Shown one piece after another: positions 34,698-42,962 of a stretch of 64,000 nt of DNA. Positions within the stretch are counted from its first letter, which is position 1. Each line of letters opens with the position of its first letter. The position numbers and the translations under genes were made by a program. Source of the DNA: Chitinophagaceae bacterium UBA4407 (lineage in GTDB: Bacteria > Bacteroidota > Bacteroidia > Chitinophagales > Chitinophagaceae); assembly GCA_002390845.1 (NCBI GenBank), contig DGQT01000079.1, positions 1 to 64,000 on the forward strand, in the 5' to 3' direction. Under the pieces are notes generated by a model, which saw nothing but the letters and a program-made list of their open reading frames with translations, had not been told where the DNA came from and searched no databases.

Positions 34698-35633
34698 TTA
34701 AAACTTCCATGTATGCAAAAAATCAGGGAAGTTTGGAATAAGATCAACCATAGCGTGAATTGCCATAATAAGATAGAGGTTCTTTGTTTTACTCCAGATG
34801 ATACCGATAAAAATGCCCGCTACCGACATAGTGCAAACAGTATAAGCGGCCCAGAAACCAAAAGGCAATGATTCTGTAATGCCTTCGGTTTCCCCAAAGC
34901 CGCGCAGGTAAAGACCCGGCGCATGTGCAAGACCGAAAATAATTCCGCTCATAACAATGCCACCGGCATTTGATCTTACAAGCGCACTAATCCTTGATTG
35001 CAGTACGGCACGAAAGAAAAGCTCTTCAACTAACCCTACTTCAATAAAAAGCCATAGCAATAAAAGCGGAAGACCAATCAACATTTGCATAAAAGAAAAA
35101 TGCGCATCACGAAAATGCTGACCTCCATTGCTAAAGAAATACTGGAAGACTAGCGCTATTACTGACATCACAAAGAATATGAGGATATTTTTCCCGGAGA
35201 AAATTTCTTTAAGAGGTTTACGCAAACCAAAATCACCGGGTGAAAAACCAGCCAGTTTGTATAATACAAAAGGTGCTACTACAAATACAGCCAATTTTCT
35301 GAAGAGTATTACGAAAGCATAAGCCTGCTGATTGTTTAAAACATTTTCCGATAATAAACTATCAATAAAACCACTGCCATATGTAATGTAGAGAATGATC
35401 CATAGAATTAAACTGAGCAATAACCACAATTCATTTTTCAAAGCAGGTTTTTCAGCTATAATGTCACCTGTGTTTCTTGTAAGTAACCATGCTACAAAAG
35501 AAAACCCAACGCCAAAAGAAAGAAACCCGGTTAGAATTTCACCAGGCGGGTTATTAAAAATAAGTACCAGAACAAGCGCTGCAATTGTATAAGCAAGTAA
35601 ATAAGCACTTATGTAAACATTCGTTTTGCGCAT
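34698..35633 (-). CDS. CPBP family intramembrane metalloprotease
   Basis: The 311-residue protein has about eight membrane helices. The CPBP motifs lie in the second half: EVGLVEELFFRAVLQSRI with EExxxR, FGLAHAPGLYLRGFG, and IMAIHAMVDLIPNF near the end. It probably cleaves membrane proteins or processes prenylated peptides; its own substrates are unknown. It starts six bases after the stop of the SDR gene at 35639, so the two form one minus-strand transcript. It is longer than the CPBP protein at 26298 and not a recent copy. Confidence 0.88.
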   Translation of the reverse strand: MRKTNVYISAYLLAYTIAALVLVLIFNNPPGEILTGFLSFGVGFSFVAWLLTRNTGDIIAEKPALKNELWLLLSLILWIILYITYGSGFIDSLLSENVLNNQQAYAFVILFRKLAVFVVAPFVLYKLAGFSPGDFGLRKPLKEIFSGKNILIFFVMSVIALVFQYFFSNGGQHFRDAHFSFMQMLIGLPLLLLWLFIEVGLVEELFFRAVLQSRISALVRSNAGGIVMSGIIFGLAHAPGLYLRGFGETEGITESLPFGFWAAYTVCTMSVAGIFIGIIWSKTKNLYLIMAIHAMVDLIPNFPDFLHTWKF

Positions 35634-35638
35634 TACTC

Positions 35639-36328
35639 CTATGCATTATTGTAAACCTTATAAACAGGCTCTCTTAATGGCAATCCCTTTTCGCTGCAAA
35701 TAAATTCAAACACGTCTGCAAGCTGCTCAGGTTTTACCCAGTTATTGGGGTTTGCATCCGGCATGCTCTTCCTGTTGATGGCAGTATCAATGGTACTGGG
35801 CACCACAACTGAAGCAACAATATTGGATCCTTTATTTTCTTCATTTATAAACTCAGCGAGTTTAAATAACAATGATTTGGTTAATGCGTAAGCCACCAAA
35901 TCCTTTCCCTGTGAGGCATTGATAGAAGGTCTTGCACCGGTGAACACTAATCTTCCATACCCATTTTGCTGCATGTGCGCCACCAATGAGTGTGCAACAA
36001 AATAAGCTGTTTCAAAATTGAGTGAGAATTGTTTTTGAATATCCGCTCCTGTAGTTGCAGTAACATTCCCCATTGCAAAACCACCCACCAGCATCAGCGC
36101 TCCATCTACTTTACCATGCCTTGCAATAGTGTTGTTTACAAAAGTGGCCGTTTCATTTTCATTGGTAAGATTAACGGAATGAAATTCAAAATTTGTATTG
36201 CTTAGTGCAAATTCCAAATGATCATTCTTACCATCTACGGCAACAACTTTATATCCTTCATCCAAAAGCTTTTTTACTGTCGCAGTGCCAAGGTTACCAT
36301 TGGCGCCTGTTATGATGACTGTTTTCAT
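35639..36328 (-). CDS. SDR family NAD(P)-dependent oxidoreductase
   Basis: The 229-residue protein begins with a Rossmann motif, VIITGANGNLGTATVKKLL, and continues with a divergent SDR core. The catalytic Tyr-Lys appears in VAYALTKSLLFKLAEF near residue 147. The following helix and KSMPDANPNNWVKPEQLADV fit a short dehydrogenase. A full Ser-Tyr-Lys set is not obvious (GARPSINASQGKD), so activity is likely but not certain. The substrate is unknown. It is the upstream partner of the CPBP protease gene and is preceded by a type B repeat arm. Confidence 0.82.
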   Translation of the reverse strand: MKTVIITGANGNLGTATVKKLLDEGYKVVAVDGKNDHLEFALSNTNFEFHSVNLTNENETATFVNNTIARHGKVDGALMLVGGFAMGNVTATTGADIQKQFSLNFETAYFVAHSLVAHMQQNGYGRLVFTGARPSINASQGKDLVAYALTKSLLFKLAEFINEENKGSNIVASVVVPSTIDTAINRKSMPDANPNNWVKPEQLADVFEFICSEKGLPLREPVYKVYNNA

Positions 36329-36334
36329 GATTTT

Positions 36335-36391
36335 TATTTATCCAATTAAGGTAATGCTATTCGGCTTTTGTTGTGTCACTCACTTCAGGTT
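36335..36391 (+). repeat. Dispersed repeat, left arm with degenerate partner (locus n, type B)
   Basis: The arm contains GTTGTGTCACTCACTTCAG with a poor outer box. A decayed right end, CAATGCAACAAAGTTTTAATG, appears around 36437-36457. It lies in the promoter region of the SDR gene. Confidence 0.6.
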
Positions 36392-36481
36392 TCGTCTCGT
36401 TATTCAACACAGCACAGAACGCATAAGTATTCAATGCAACAAAGTTTTAATGTTTATTCAAAAGTTCTGCTACAGAATATT

Positions 36482-38137
36482 TTATTCCCACGAAAACTTT
36501 CCACCTGTGCTTACCCGTACTTTATACAAACTGTTGTGTGCTGTCATATATAATGTTTTTCCGTCTCCATCGCCCCAGGCCATATTGGCTGCTCGTTCGG
36601 GGGTAGTAATCTTACCCAATAATTTTCCTTCGGCAGATAGTATCCATACGCCACCGGGTGCACTTACAAAAAGATTCCCTTCTTTATCTACTTTCATTCC
36701 ATCGAGCGCTTCATCATCTTCTGTAAGGTTCCAGTCGAAAAATATTTTTCCATTTTTTAATGTACCATCAGGTTGTACTTCGTAGCGCCACAATGTTTTG
36801 GTGTGATGTATGTCGCGTATATCCCAGTTGGTAACATAAAGATATTTTTCATCAGGTGAAAACGCAATGCCATTGGGGCCACCAAGATCTTTTGAAACGA
36901 CACTTACTTTTCCATCTTTTATCATAAACACACCAGAATAATCCAGTTCTTTTCTGGCATCGTGAAAGAAATTAGGTAAGCCATAAGGCGGATCGGTAAA
37001 ATAAATTGTACCATCACTTTTCAATACAATATCATTAGGACTATTAAAACGTTTATCATCGATCTTATCCGCTAAAACCGTTACTGGTCCTTTCTTTTCA
37101 ACACGTATTATTCTCCTGTTTCCATGCTGATCTATAATTAATCTTCCTTCTTTATCAATCGCTAAACCATTGCTTCCGGGCTGTCCATATTCACCTATAT
37201 CTGAACCTGTATAACCACTATGGCTCATATAAACAGTTACATTATTATTCTTTGGATCGTAGCGATAGATAGTGTTTGTATTAGGGTCGCTGAACAATAA
37301 ATATCCATCAGGATGCCATATTGGCCCTTCTGTAAATTGAAATCCATCTGCTACTTTATCAACTGTTGTTCCTTGTGGAATAATATGATTTAGTTGTTCA
37401 TCAATTACTGAAACCTTACCAATATTTTTCCATGCGGGGTTTGATGGCAAACCATCTTTATAAAAATCAATCACTGCATCGCGTATCCATATATAATTAT
37501 CAGGTATCATTCCAAGTGGTCCATTGATGCCAAGAACTGCGATTGAAAATTTATCTCCGGGTTTTGCATTATCAGTAAGTGTAACACGATTGCGTGTATT
37601 ATATCCGCTGATTACTCCATTACCACTTTGGCCAAAACCGTGAATCTGTTTTCCATTCACCCAAATCTCGCTGTAGTCGTCAATAGTTACTTCAAACACA
37701 GCAGTAGTTCCTGTTGCATTGAATTTACCAATTGCTGCAGGAATAGTAATTTCTGTTTTGAACCATACCATCGACACAAGCCCCATACCTTCGCGCATTT
37801 CAAGATCAGTTGGTTTGATGGCTATAAAATTTTTATCGAAATCTGCGGCATTTATCTGCGGATGAATTGTGTGTGTTGTTATCATCATGCCCGTAGGATA
37901 CAGCAGCAGCGGGTCTTTCGAAGAAGGGCCAGGAGATTTGAATGAAGTTTCCTGTATATGCGCAGGCTGCACAAACCATTTTGCATTTACCAATGCTGCA
38001 CCTTCTGTTGTTTTCAGGTCGGCAATTGCTGAAGGTTTGTCAACAGCGAGCTGTCGTGTTTCCTGTGCGAGTGCAAATACACTTATAAAACATGCAGCGG
38101 TCAGTAGGCGCAGTTGTATGTTGATGAATTTTTCCAT
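36482..38137 (-). CDS. Exported SMP-30/gluconolactonase family protein with N-terminal sugar-binding-like domain
   Basis: The 551-residue protein has a signal peptide (ending FALAQE). A beta-sandwich of about 180 residues follows, with FEVTIDDYSEIWVNGKQI, like galactose-binding domains. The rest is a six-bladed SMP-30/gluconolactonase propeller (about 265-551; FTEGPIWHPDGYLLFSDPN, GQPGSNGLAIDKEGRLI, FNSPNDIVLKSDGTIYFTD, GPNGIAFSPDEKYLYVTNW). Metal-binding Glu, Asn and Asp positions are present. It probably hydrolyses a sugar lactone in the periplasm, a step after glucose dehydrogenase-type oxidation. It lies downstream of the GlcG-like gene, separated from it by a repeat. Confidence 0.87.
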   Translation of the reverse strand: MEKFINIQLRLLTAACFISVFALAQETRQLAVDKPSAIADLKTTEGAALVNAKWFVQPAHIQETSFKSPGPSSKDPLLLYPTGMMITTHTIHPQINAADFDKNFIAIKPTDLEMREGMGLVSMVWFKTEITIPAAIGKFNATGTTAVFEVTIDDYSEIWVNGKQIHGFGQSGNGVISGYNTRNRVTLTDNAKPGDKFSIAVLGINGPLGMIPDNYIWIRDAVIDFYKDGLPSNPAWKNIGKVSVIDEQLNHIIPQGTTVDKVADGFQFTEGPIWHPDGYLLFSDPNTNTIYRYDPKNNNVTVYMSHSGYTGSDIGEYGQPGSNGLAIDKEGRLIIDQHGNRRIIRVEKKGPVTVLADKIDDKRFNSPNDIVLKSDGTIYFTDPPYGLPNFFHDARKELDYSGVFMIKDGKVSVVSKDLGGPNGIAFSPDEKYLYVTNWDIRDIHHTKTLWRYEVQPDGTLKNGKIFFDWNLTEDDEALDGMKVDKEGNLFVSAPGGVWILSAEGKLLGKITTPERAANMAWGDGDGKTLYMTAHNSLYKVRVSTGGKFSWE

Positions 38138-38143
38138 GTTGTA

Positions 38144-38284
38144 TTTTATTTGTTTGTCGGCAGATGTATTTCATGGCATCGCCTGTTGTGTCACTCACTG
38201 TACGTTCAGATCAAAAATGAACTGAACGTACAAGAGTACGACGCAAGGATGCTTAATAGATATACTGATGCTTGGTTAACAAAA
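38144..38284. repeat. Dispersed two-arm element with mixed arms (locus o)
   Basis: The left arm (38144-38203) carries the type B box GTTGTGTCACTCACTGTAC. The right arm (38228-38284) carries the type A box GTACAAGAGTACGACGCAA. The core is only about 24 bp and forms a perfect stem, GTTCAG/CTGAAC. It lies 7 bp upstream of the SMP-30 start. Confidence 0.85.
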
Positions 38285-38321
38285 CGTATTTTCTTAAAAT
38301 CTTCCGCTGCGGCGGAGAGAC

Positions 38322-38786
38322 TTAGAGGGCTGCCTTCGCTCCCGCATTTGCAATGTCTTCATCCTGCTGAGCACTTGCACTGCCACTTACTCCAATAGCA
38401 CCAATAACCTGGCCTTCATTTATAATAGGGATTCCACCCTGTAAAAAAGTATGCCCAACAGTAATTAATGCCTGCCTTCCGCCATTGATTGCGTTTTCCA
38501 ATTTTGAAGAAGGCGCTTTGAAAAGCGCACTGGTATTGGCTTTGTGCGTGGCTACTTCACTGGCTGCTGCAAAAGTTCCATCCAAACGAATCAGGTAAAC
38601 AAGATTGCCTCCATTGTCGACAATTGCAATTGCACCACCCGGAGCATTCACAGATTTTGCATAAGTAACCGCTGCATCAGCAATTTTTTTTGAGGCATCA
38701 AGAGAGATATTTTTTGTAGTAAGCACCTGTGCATTTACTGTTGCTGCAAACATGAGTAAACAGATTGCTGTAAATATTTTTTTCAT
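38322..38786 (-). CDS. GlcG/HbpS family (DUF336) heme-binding-like protein, exported
   Basis: The 154-residue protein has a signal peptide (ATVNAQ) and then the GlcG/HbpS fold: ISLDASKKIADAAVTYAKS, GGAIAIVDNGGNLVYLIRLDG, NTSALFKAPS and GGIPIINEGQVIGAIGVSGS. Known members bind heme or respond to redox stress, and others sit in glycolate operons. It starts 27 bp after the stop of the double-YHS gene and precedes the SMP-30 gene. A role in periplasmic sensing or scavenging is only an inference. The conserved GAIGVSG segment is intact. Confidence 0.85.
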   Translation of the reverse strand: MKKIFTAICLLMFAATVNAQVLTTKNISLDASKKIADAAVTYAKSVNAPGGAIAIVDNGGNLVYLIRLDGTFAAASEVATHKANTSALFKAPSSKLENAINGGRQALITVGHTFLQGGIPIINEGQVIGAIGVSGSASAQQDEDIANAGAKAAL

Positions 38787-38813
38787 TTTTTTATTTTTGT
38801 AGTGTTTACGATT

Positions 38814-39764
38814 TTACGAAACCATTTCATTTTTGGGCGACATTGCAGGTGCATCAAATTTTACTTTTTTTCCTGCATGTTTTTTTACTTCTTTAGGCCA
38901 GTAATCATCAGCCTTTTTAATATTGTTTTGCAGATCTTTATTGAACAGGTCATAAGCCATTTGTGTGTGTTGCAAAATCAACCTGCCATTTTCAATTTGA
39001 AAAATTGTGGGATCAACCGGTCGCAATTTTCCAAGGCTCATAGCATAACCACAGAATGCACCATATTGAGGCGCAAACATTTCAGGATGATCTTTAAACA
39101 TGTTTGCATGTTCCTGCGAAGCGAACCAATAAGTAGCACCATGATAGCGTGCCTCAAATTTCGGGTCGCCTTTTATGGCTTTATTATCTGTGAAATATCC
39201 AACAGCATCATAGCCTTGCAGTGTAACACCATTTTCATCAACGTTGTTGAGAAAACCTTTTTCTTCAGTGGTGGTTATTTGCTTGCCGCCAACTTCTGAA
39301 ACCTTTGGCCAGTAACGGTCAGCAAGCAATAAATTATTTTTTACATCTTTGTTCCAGCCATCCACAGCACGTTGATTGTGTTGTATAACAAGACGACCAT
39401 ATGCAATGGAAAAAGTATTTACATCAATTGGTGCGACACGACCAAGCGAAACTGCATAAGCGCACCAGCCACCAAATTGTACTTTATACTTTTCAGGATT
39501 TGATTTAAACAAATCAAGATGCTCCTGCGAAGCGAAATAATAAACGGCATCGTCATAACTATACTGGAATTTTGCATCGCCTTTTACAGGTCTGTTATCT
39601 GTGAAAAAAGCAACAGCATCGTAGCCGTCAATAATTACCCCATCTGTATTAAGGTTATTGAAATATTTTCCTTCATACTTCTGTGCATTGGTAAGTGATG
39701 GCAATGCAATCATGATAACAACTAAAGCAGTCAATGCTTTTGTGTTCATTAAAATCTTTTTCAT
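38814..39764 (-). CDS. Exported protein with two YHS domains
   Basis: The 316-residue protein has a signal peptide (ending LTNAQK) and two YHS domains, roughly residues 40-140 and 170-275. Each has the pattern GYDAV-FFTDN or GYDAVGYFTDN, a YYFASQEH or YWFASQEH segment, and a single Cys in GGWCAYAVSLG or GAFCGYAMSLG. YHS domains are often metal-linked. The two halves align along their lengths, so this is an internal duplication. It is the first gene of a minus-strand set with the GlcG-like and SMP-30 genes. A metal or electron-transfer role is likely but unproven. Confidence 0.87.
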   Translation of the reverse strand: MKKILMNTKALTALVVIMIALPSLTNAQKYEGKYFNNLNTDGVIIDGYDAVAFFTDNRPVKGDAKFQYSYDDAVYYFASQEHLDLFKSNPEKYKVQFGGWCAYAVSLGRVAPIDVNTFSIAYGRLVIQHNQRAVDGWNKDVKNNLLLADRYWPKVSEVGGKQITTTEEKGFLNNVDENGVTLQGYDAVGYFTDNKAIKGDPKFEARYHGATYWFASQEHANMFKDHPEMFAPQYGAFCGYAMSLGKLRPVDPTIFQIENGRLILQHTQMAYDLFNKDLQNNIKKADDYWPKEVKKHAGKKVKFDAPAMSPKNEMVS

Positions 39765-40169
39765 TTCTTAATTCTTTTATTTAGGATACAAAAGAACTAT
39801 GAATGCTGAAGTTGAGTTGTCGTGCGGGTTACAGATTGATAGAATTATCATTTTTGAAAAGATGCGTTAATCTTTACAACTACAATGCCGCGGCAGCAGG
39901 TATTCTCTGTTGCATTTTGTGCCGATCACACCAATCTTTCAGCCAACTTATTTGGGTGACTTTATAAAGAAAGAACAGGCAAAGCAGCACAAGAAAATTT
40001 ATACAATTGAAAATGATAAAAAAATAATTTTAAAGAAAAACTATTCCCTCCTGTAAATGCCGTTTGCAAAGCTGCGGTCGAGACTTTGGTAATGAAGGCG
40101 ATTGCGATATTGCATCCATTTCCTTCTTTCCGGATTATAAAAACACGCCGCAGGAAAGTTTTATACTCT

Positions 40170-40246
40170 AAATACTCTAAAAAATTCAGTATTTTTACAT
40201 CATAAAAGTGAATGCGGTTTCTGGTGTCCTATTAGGTGTCCTTAGT
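40170..40246 (+). repeat. 77-bp dispersed repeat, copy 2
   Basis: It runs from AAATACTCTAAAAAATTCAG to GGTGTCCTTAGT and aligns without gaps to 11413-11489. It includes GGTGTCC repeated directly around TATTA. Origin is unknown. Confidence 0.65.
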
Positions 40247-40341
40247 GCTAAAAAAAGTAAGGTAAAAAATTGAAATAGAATGACTTACGGGCAGATGTAG
40301 GTCGTCCTGTCTTCCCGACAAAGACGATATCAAATCGCATC

Positions 40342-40378
40342 AAAAGCTCGTAAAACGCAATGTTTACGGGCTTTTTTG
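40342..40378 (+). terminator. Rho-independent terminator without an annotated gene upstream
   Basis: AAAAGCTCGTAAA pairs with TTTACGGGCTTTT (12 pairs and one G-T wobble) around an 8-nt loop, followed by a T-run. No plus-strand gene precedes it for over 500 bp. It may end an unannotated small RNA or be left over from a lost gene or attachment site. Confidence 0.75.
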
Positions 40379-40445
40379 TTTTTCTACTCTTCAGATTTTA
40401 TCAAACAAAAGCAACAAAACTGAGACCGGTAATCTTATTTTATAC

Positions 40446-40490
40446 GTGATATTTATCACAGTTTTCATGCAACAATAAAACCAGCTTTGC
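40446..40490 (+). promoter_or_regulatory. Crp-type operator and promoter of the TauE gene
   Basis: GTGATATTTATCAC (40446-40459) is a perfect GTGA-N6-TCAC palindrome. A TTTGC -7 box lies at 40486-40490. The palindrome centre is 36.5 bp before the G of TTTG, which puts it near -43 and suits class II activation. Confidence 0.65.
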
Positions 40491-40505
40491 ATTAATTAAA
40501 TTATC

Positions 40506-41300
40506 ATGCACATTGCCGGATATTTAGCAGCGGTTTTGATCGGGGTTTCATTAGGGTTAATTGGGGGCGGAGGTTCAATACTTACAGTACCCGTACTGGT
40601 TTACCTGTTTGGTATCAATCCTTTGTTATCTACTTCTTACTCGCTGTTTGTGGTTGGATCTACCAGTCTCGTGGGTGCTTTTAATAATTACCGTAAAGGG
40701 CTTGTAAGTATAAAAACAGCATTCCTTTTTGGCTTATCTTCTATTACAACTGTTTTCTTAACCAGGAAATTTATCATTCCTGCCATACCAAAAAATATCG
40801 CTGAAATTGGTGGTTTTACCATTACAGAGTCAATATTTACCATGGTTTTGTTTGCCATTCTTATGGTAATAGCATCCATTTCAATGATACGTAATGGCAG
40901 TATAAAAGAAAACGTAATTAATAATAAGAAAATAAACCTTGCTAAATTATTGGTGTATGGAACAGCAATAGGTTTTGTTACTGGCTTACTGGGTGCAGGC
41001 GGCGGTTTTTTACTTATCCCAACACTTGTTTTACTGGTAAAGCTTCCGATGAAAGAAGCTGTAGGAACTTCCCTGCTTATTATTGCACTAAATTCACTGA
41101 TTGGGTTTACCGGCGATCTTGGGCATTTTTCGATGGACTGGAAGTTTCTTTTAACCATAACAGCAATTGCAGTTGTCGGCATATTTTCGGGTGGCGTGCT
41201 TGCAAAAAAAATACCAGGAGAAAAACTAAAAAAAGGATTCGGATGGTTTGTATTATTGATGGGCTTATATATAATTGGCAAAGAAATTTTTTTTCGGTAA
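40506..41300 (+). CDS. TauE/SafE family sulfite/organosulfonate exporter
   Basis: The 264-residue protein has about eight membrane helices in two related halves. The glycine-rich family loops are GVSLGLIGGGGSILTVPVLVYL at the start and GFVTGLLGAGGGFLLIPTLVLL near residue 160. TauE/SafE proteins export sulfite, sulfonates or related small acids. It sits 85 bp before a persulfide dioxygenase gene and shares an identically spaced Crp-type site with it. Export of sulfite or thiosulfate made during sulfide detoxification is the likely role. That is an inference from context. Confidence 0.9.
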   Translation: MHIAGYLAAVLIGVSLGLIGGGGSILTVPVLVYLFGINPLLSTSYSLFVVGSTSLVGAFNNYRKGLVSIKTAFLFGLSSITTVFLTRKFIIPAIPKNIAEIGGFTITESIFTMVLFAILMVIASISMIRNGSIKENVINNKKINLAKLLVYGTAIGFVTGLLGAGGGFLLIPTLVLLVKLPMKEAVGTSLLIIALNSLIGFTGDLGHFSMDWKFLLTITAIAVVGIFSGGVLAKKIPGEKLKKGFGWFVLLMGLYIIGKEIFFR

Positions 41301-41315
41301 CACTTTCATTGATGT

Positions 41316-41360
41316 GTGATAAAGGTCACGAAAAAGCATTGCTGAAATAAGCAACTTTGC
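41316..41360 (+). promoter_or_regulatory. Crp-type operator and promoter of the persulfide dioxygenase gene
   Basis: GTGATAAAGGTCAC (41316-41329) is another GTGA-N6-TCAC palindrome. TTTGC lies at 41356-41360. The centre-to-box distance is 36.5 bp, exactly as for the TauE gene. The two genes therefore appear to be activated by the same regulator. Confidence 0.65.
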
Positions 41361-41384
41361 AATAACAATTAATCAGGAATATTT

Positions 41385-42803
41385 ATGCAAATAGAACAAA
41401 TATATACCGGGTGCTTAGCGCAGGGTGCTTATTACATTGAGTCAGATGGTGAAGCTGTAGTAATCGATCCATTGCGTGAGGTGGATTCCTACATTCAAAG
41501 AGCTGAGCGTGATAATGCAAAAATTAAGTACGTTTTTGAAACACATTTTCATGCTGACTTTGTATCGGGCCATTTAGACCTTTCAGAAAAAACAGGTGCA
41601 GCTATCGTTTACGGCCCTACAGCAAAACCAGGTTTCAAAGCAATTGTTGCAGAAGATGGCCAGGAGTTTAAAGTTGGAAGAATAGCTTTAAAAGTATTGC
41701 ATACACCCGGCCATACAATGGAAAGTACCTGCTTCCTTTTAAAAGATGAAAATGGAAAAGAAGTTGGTTTATTCAGTGGCGATACTTTGTTTATAGGAGA
41801 TGTGGGCCGTCCGGATCTGGCCCAAAAATTGGTAAGCGATCTTACACAGGATAAATTAGCTGGCTACTTGTATAATTCACTGCGCACTAAAATTATGCCA
41901 CTGGCAAATGATATTATTGTGTATCCGGCACATGGTGCAGGTAGTGCCTGTGGTAAAAATATGAGCAAGGAAACCACCGATACACTGGGGCGCCAAAAAC
42001 TTACAAACTATGCACTGAGAGCTGATATGTCAAAAGAAGAATTTATTAAAGAAGTAACTACCGGCTTAGTTGCACCTCCTGCATATTTTCCGCTAAATGT
42101 AATGATGAATATTAAGGGTTACGACAGTATTGACAAAGTATTGGAAAGAGGTCAGCATGCATTAAGTCCGCAGAATTTTGAAACTGCTGCTAACGAAACA
42201 AATGCCCTAATCCTCGATACAAGAAACCCGCAAACATTTGCCAAAGGCTTTGTGCCAAACTCCATTAACATTGGTATTGATGGCAACTTTGCACCCTGGG
42301 TTGGCACACTAATACCGGATATTAAACAGGAAATCCTTTTAATTGCAGATGAAGGCCGCGAAGAAGAAGTAATTACACGCCTTGCCCGTGTAGGCTACGA
42401 TTTCACTATTGGCTATTTGAAGGGAGGTTTTGATGCATGGAAAAATGCAGGAAATGAAATTGATCACATAACCTCAATCAGCGCAGATGAAGTCGCAGAA
42501 ATAATGAGTAAAAGGCAAATAAATATACTGGATGTACGTAAACAAAGCGAGTACCAGAGCGAGCATGTAATAGATGCCGAAAATGCATCACTTGATTTTA
42601 TTAACACTAGCATGATGCAGGTAGATAAAAATAAAACATATTATGTGCATTGCGCCAGTGGCTACCGCTCAATGGTATTTACTTCTATATTAAAAGCCAG
42701 GGGTTACGATAATCTTATAGATGTTAAAGGTGGTTTTAAAGCACTGAAAGAAAGTGGTAAATTTAAAGTTAGCGATTATGTGTGCCCAACAACATTGCTT
42801 TAA
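41385..42803 (+). CDS. Persulfide dioxygenase-rhodanese fusion (CstB-like)
   Basis: The 472-residue protein oxidises glutathione-type or protein persulfides to sulfite and moves sulfane sulfur. Residues 1-240 are a metallo-beta-lactamase-fold dioxygenase with THFHADFVSGH near residue 53, HTPGH near 108, LFSGDTLFIGDVGRPDL and VYPAHGAGSACG. Two rhodanese domains follow (about 260-355 and 368-465). The first has lost its catalytic Cys (IADEGREEE) and the second keeps it (HCASGYRS, C423). This matches the CstB/BLH architecture. The TauE exporter upstream and the shared operator point to sulfide detoxification. Confidence 0.92.
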   Translation: MQIEQIYTGCLAQGAYYIESDGEAVVIDPLREVDSYIQRAERDNAKIKYVFETHFHADFVSGHLDLSEKTGAAIVYGPTAKPGFKAIVAEDGQEFKVGRIALKVLHTPGHTMESTCFLLKDENGKEVGLFSGDTLFIGDVGRPDLAQKLVSDLTQDKLAGYLYNSLRTKIMPLANDIIVYPAHGAGSACGKNMSKETTDTLGRQKLTNYALRADMSKEEFIKEVTTGLVAPPAYFPLNVMMNIKGYDSIDKVLERGQHALSPQNFETAANETNALILDTRNPQTFAKGFVPNSINIGIDGNFAPWVGTLIPDIKQEILLIADEGREEEVITRLARVGYDFTIGYLKGGFDAWKNAGNEIDHITSISADEVAEIMSKRQINILDVRKQSEYQSEHVIDAENASLDFINTSMMQVDKNKTYYVHCASGYRSMVFTSILKARGYDNLIDVKGGFKALKESGKFKVSDYVCPTTLL

Positions 42804-42811
42804 TGAAATAC

Positions 42812-42868
42812 ATTATGTACCCGGCATTAGGATTGCTGTTAAGCTTTTGTTGCGTCGCACTCTTGTAC
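42812..42868 (+). repeat. Dispersed repeat, single left arm (locus p)
   Basis: The arm runs from ATTATGTACCCGGC through TTAAGCTTTT to GTTGCGTCGCACTCTTGTAC. It lies just after the persulfide dioxygenase gene. The next right arm is locus q at 45690. Confidence 0.85.
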
Positions 42869-42962
42869 TTTAGTAATTTACCTCAACTTTCAACAGCCAG
42901 GACACCCAATAAAATGGGGGTTCAATTATATGTTATGATTGTATCATAATGCAAGATGTATC

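Larger units (their letters stand above)
39765..40505. other. Gene-poor region between divergent genes
   Basis: It contains the 77-bp repeat copy 2, a strong terminator without an obvious gene, and the Crp-type site and promoter of the TauE gene. An open plus-strand frame near 40040-40175 resembles nothing known and is treated as chance. Confidence 0.6.

Noticed and set aside
40040..40175. Open plus-strand frames between the YHS and TauE genes
   Set aside because: Frames are short, overlap each other in two phases and resemble nothing known.
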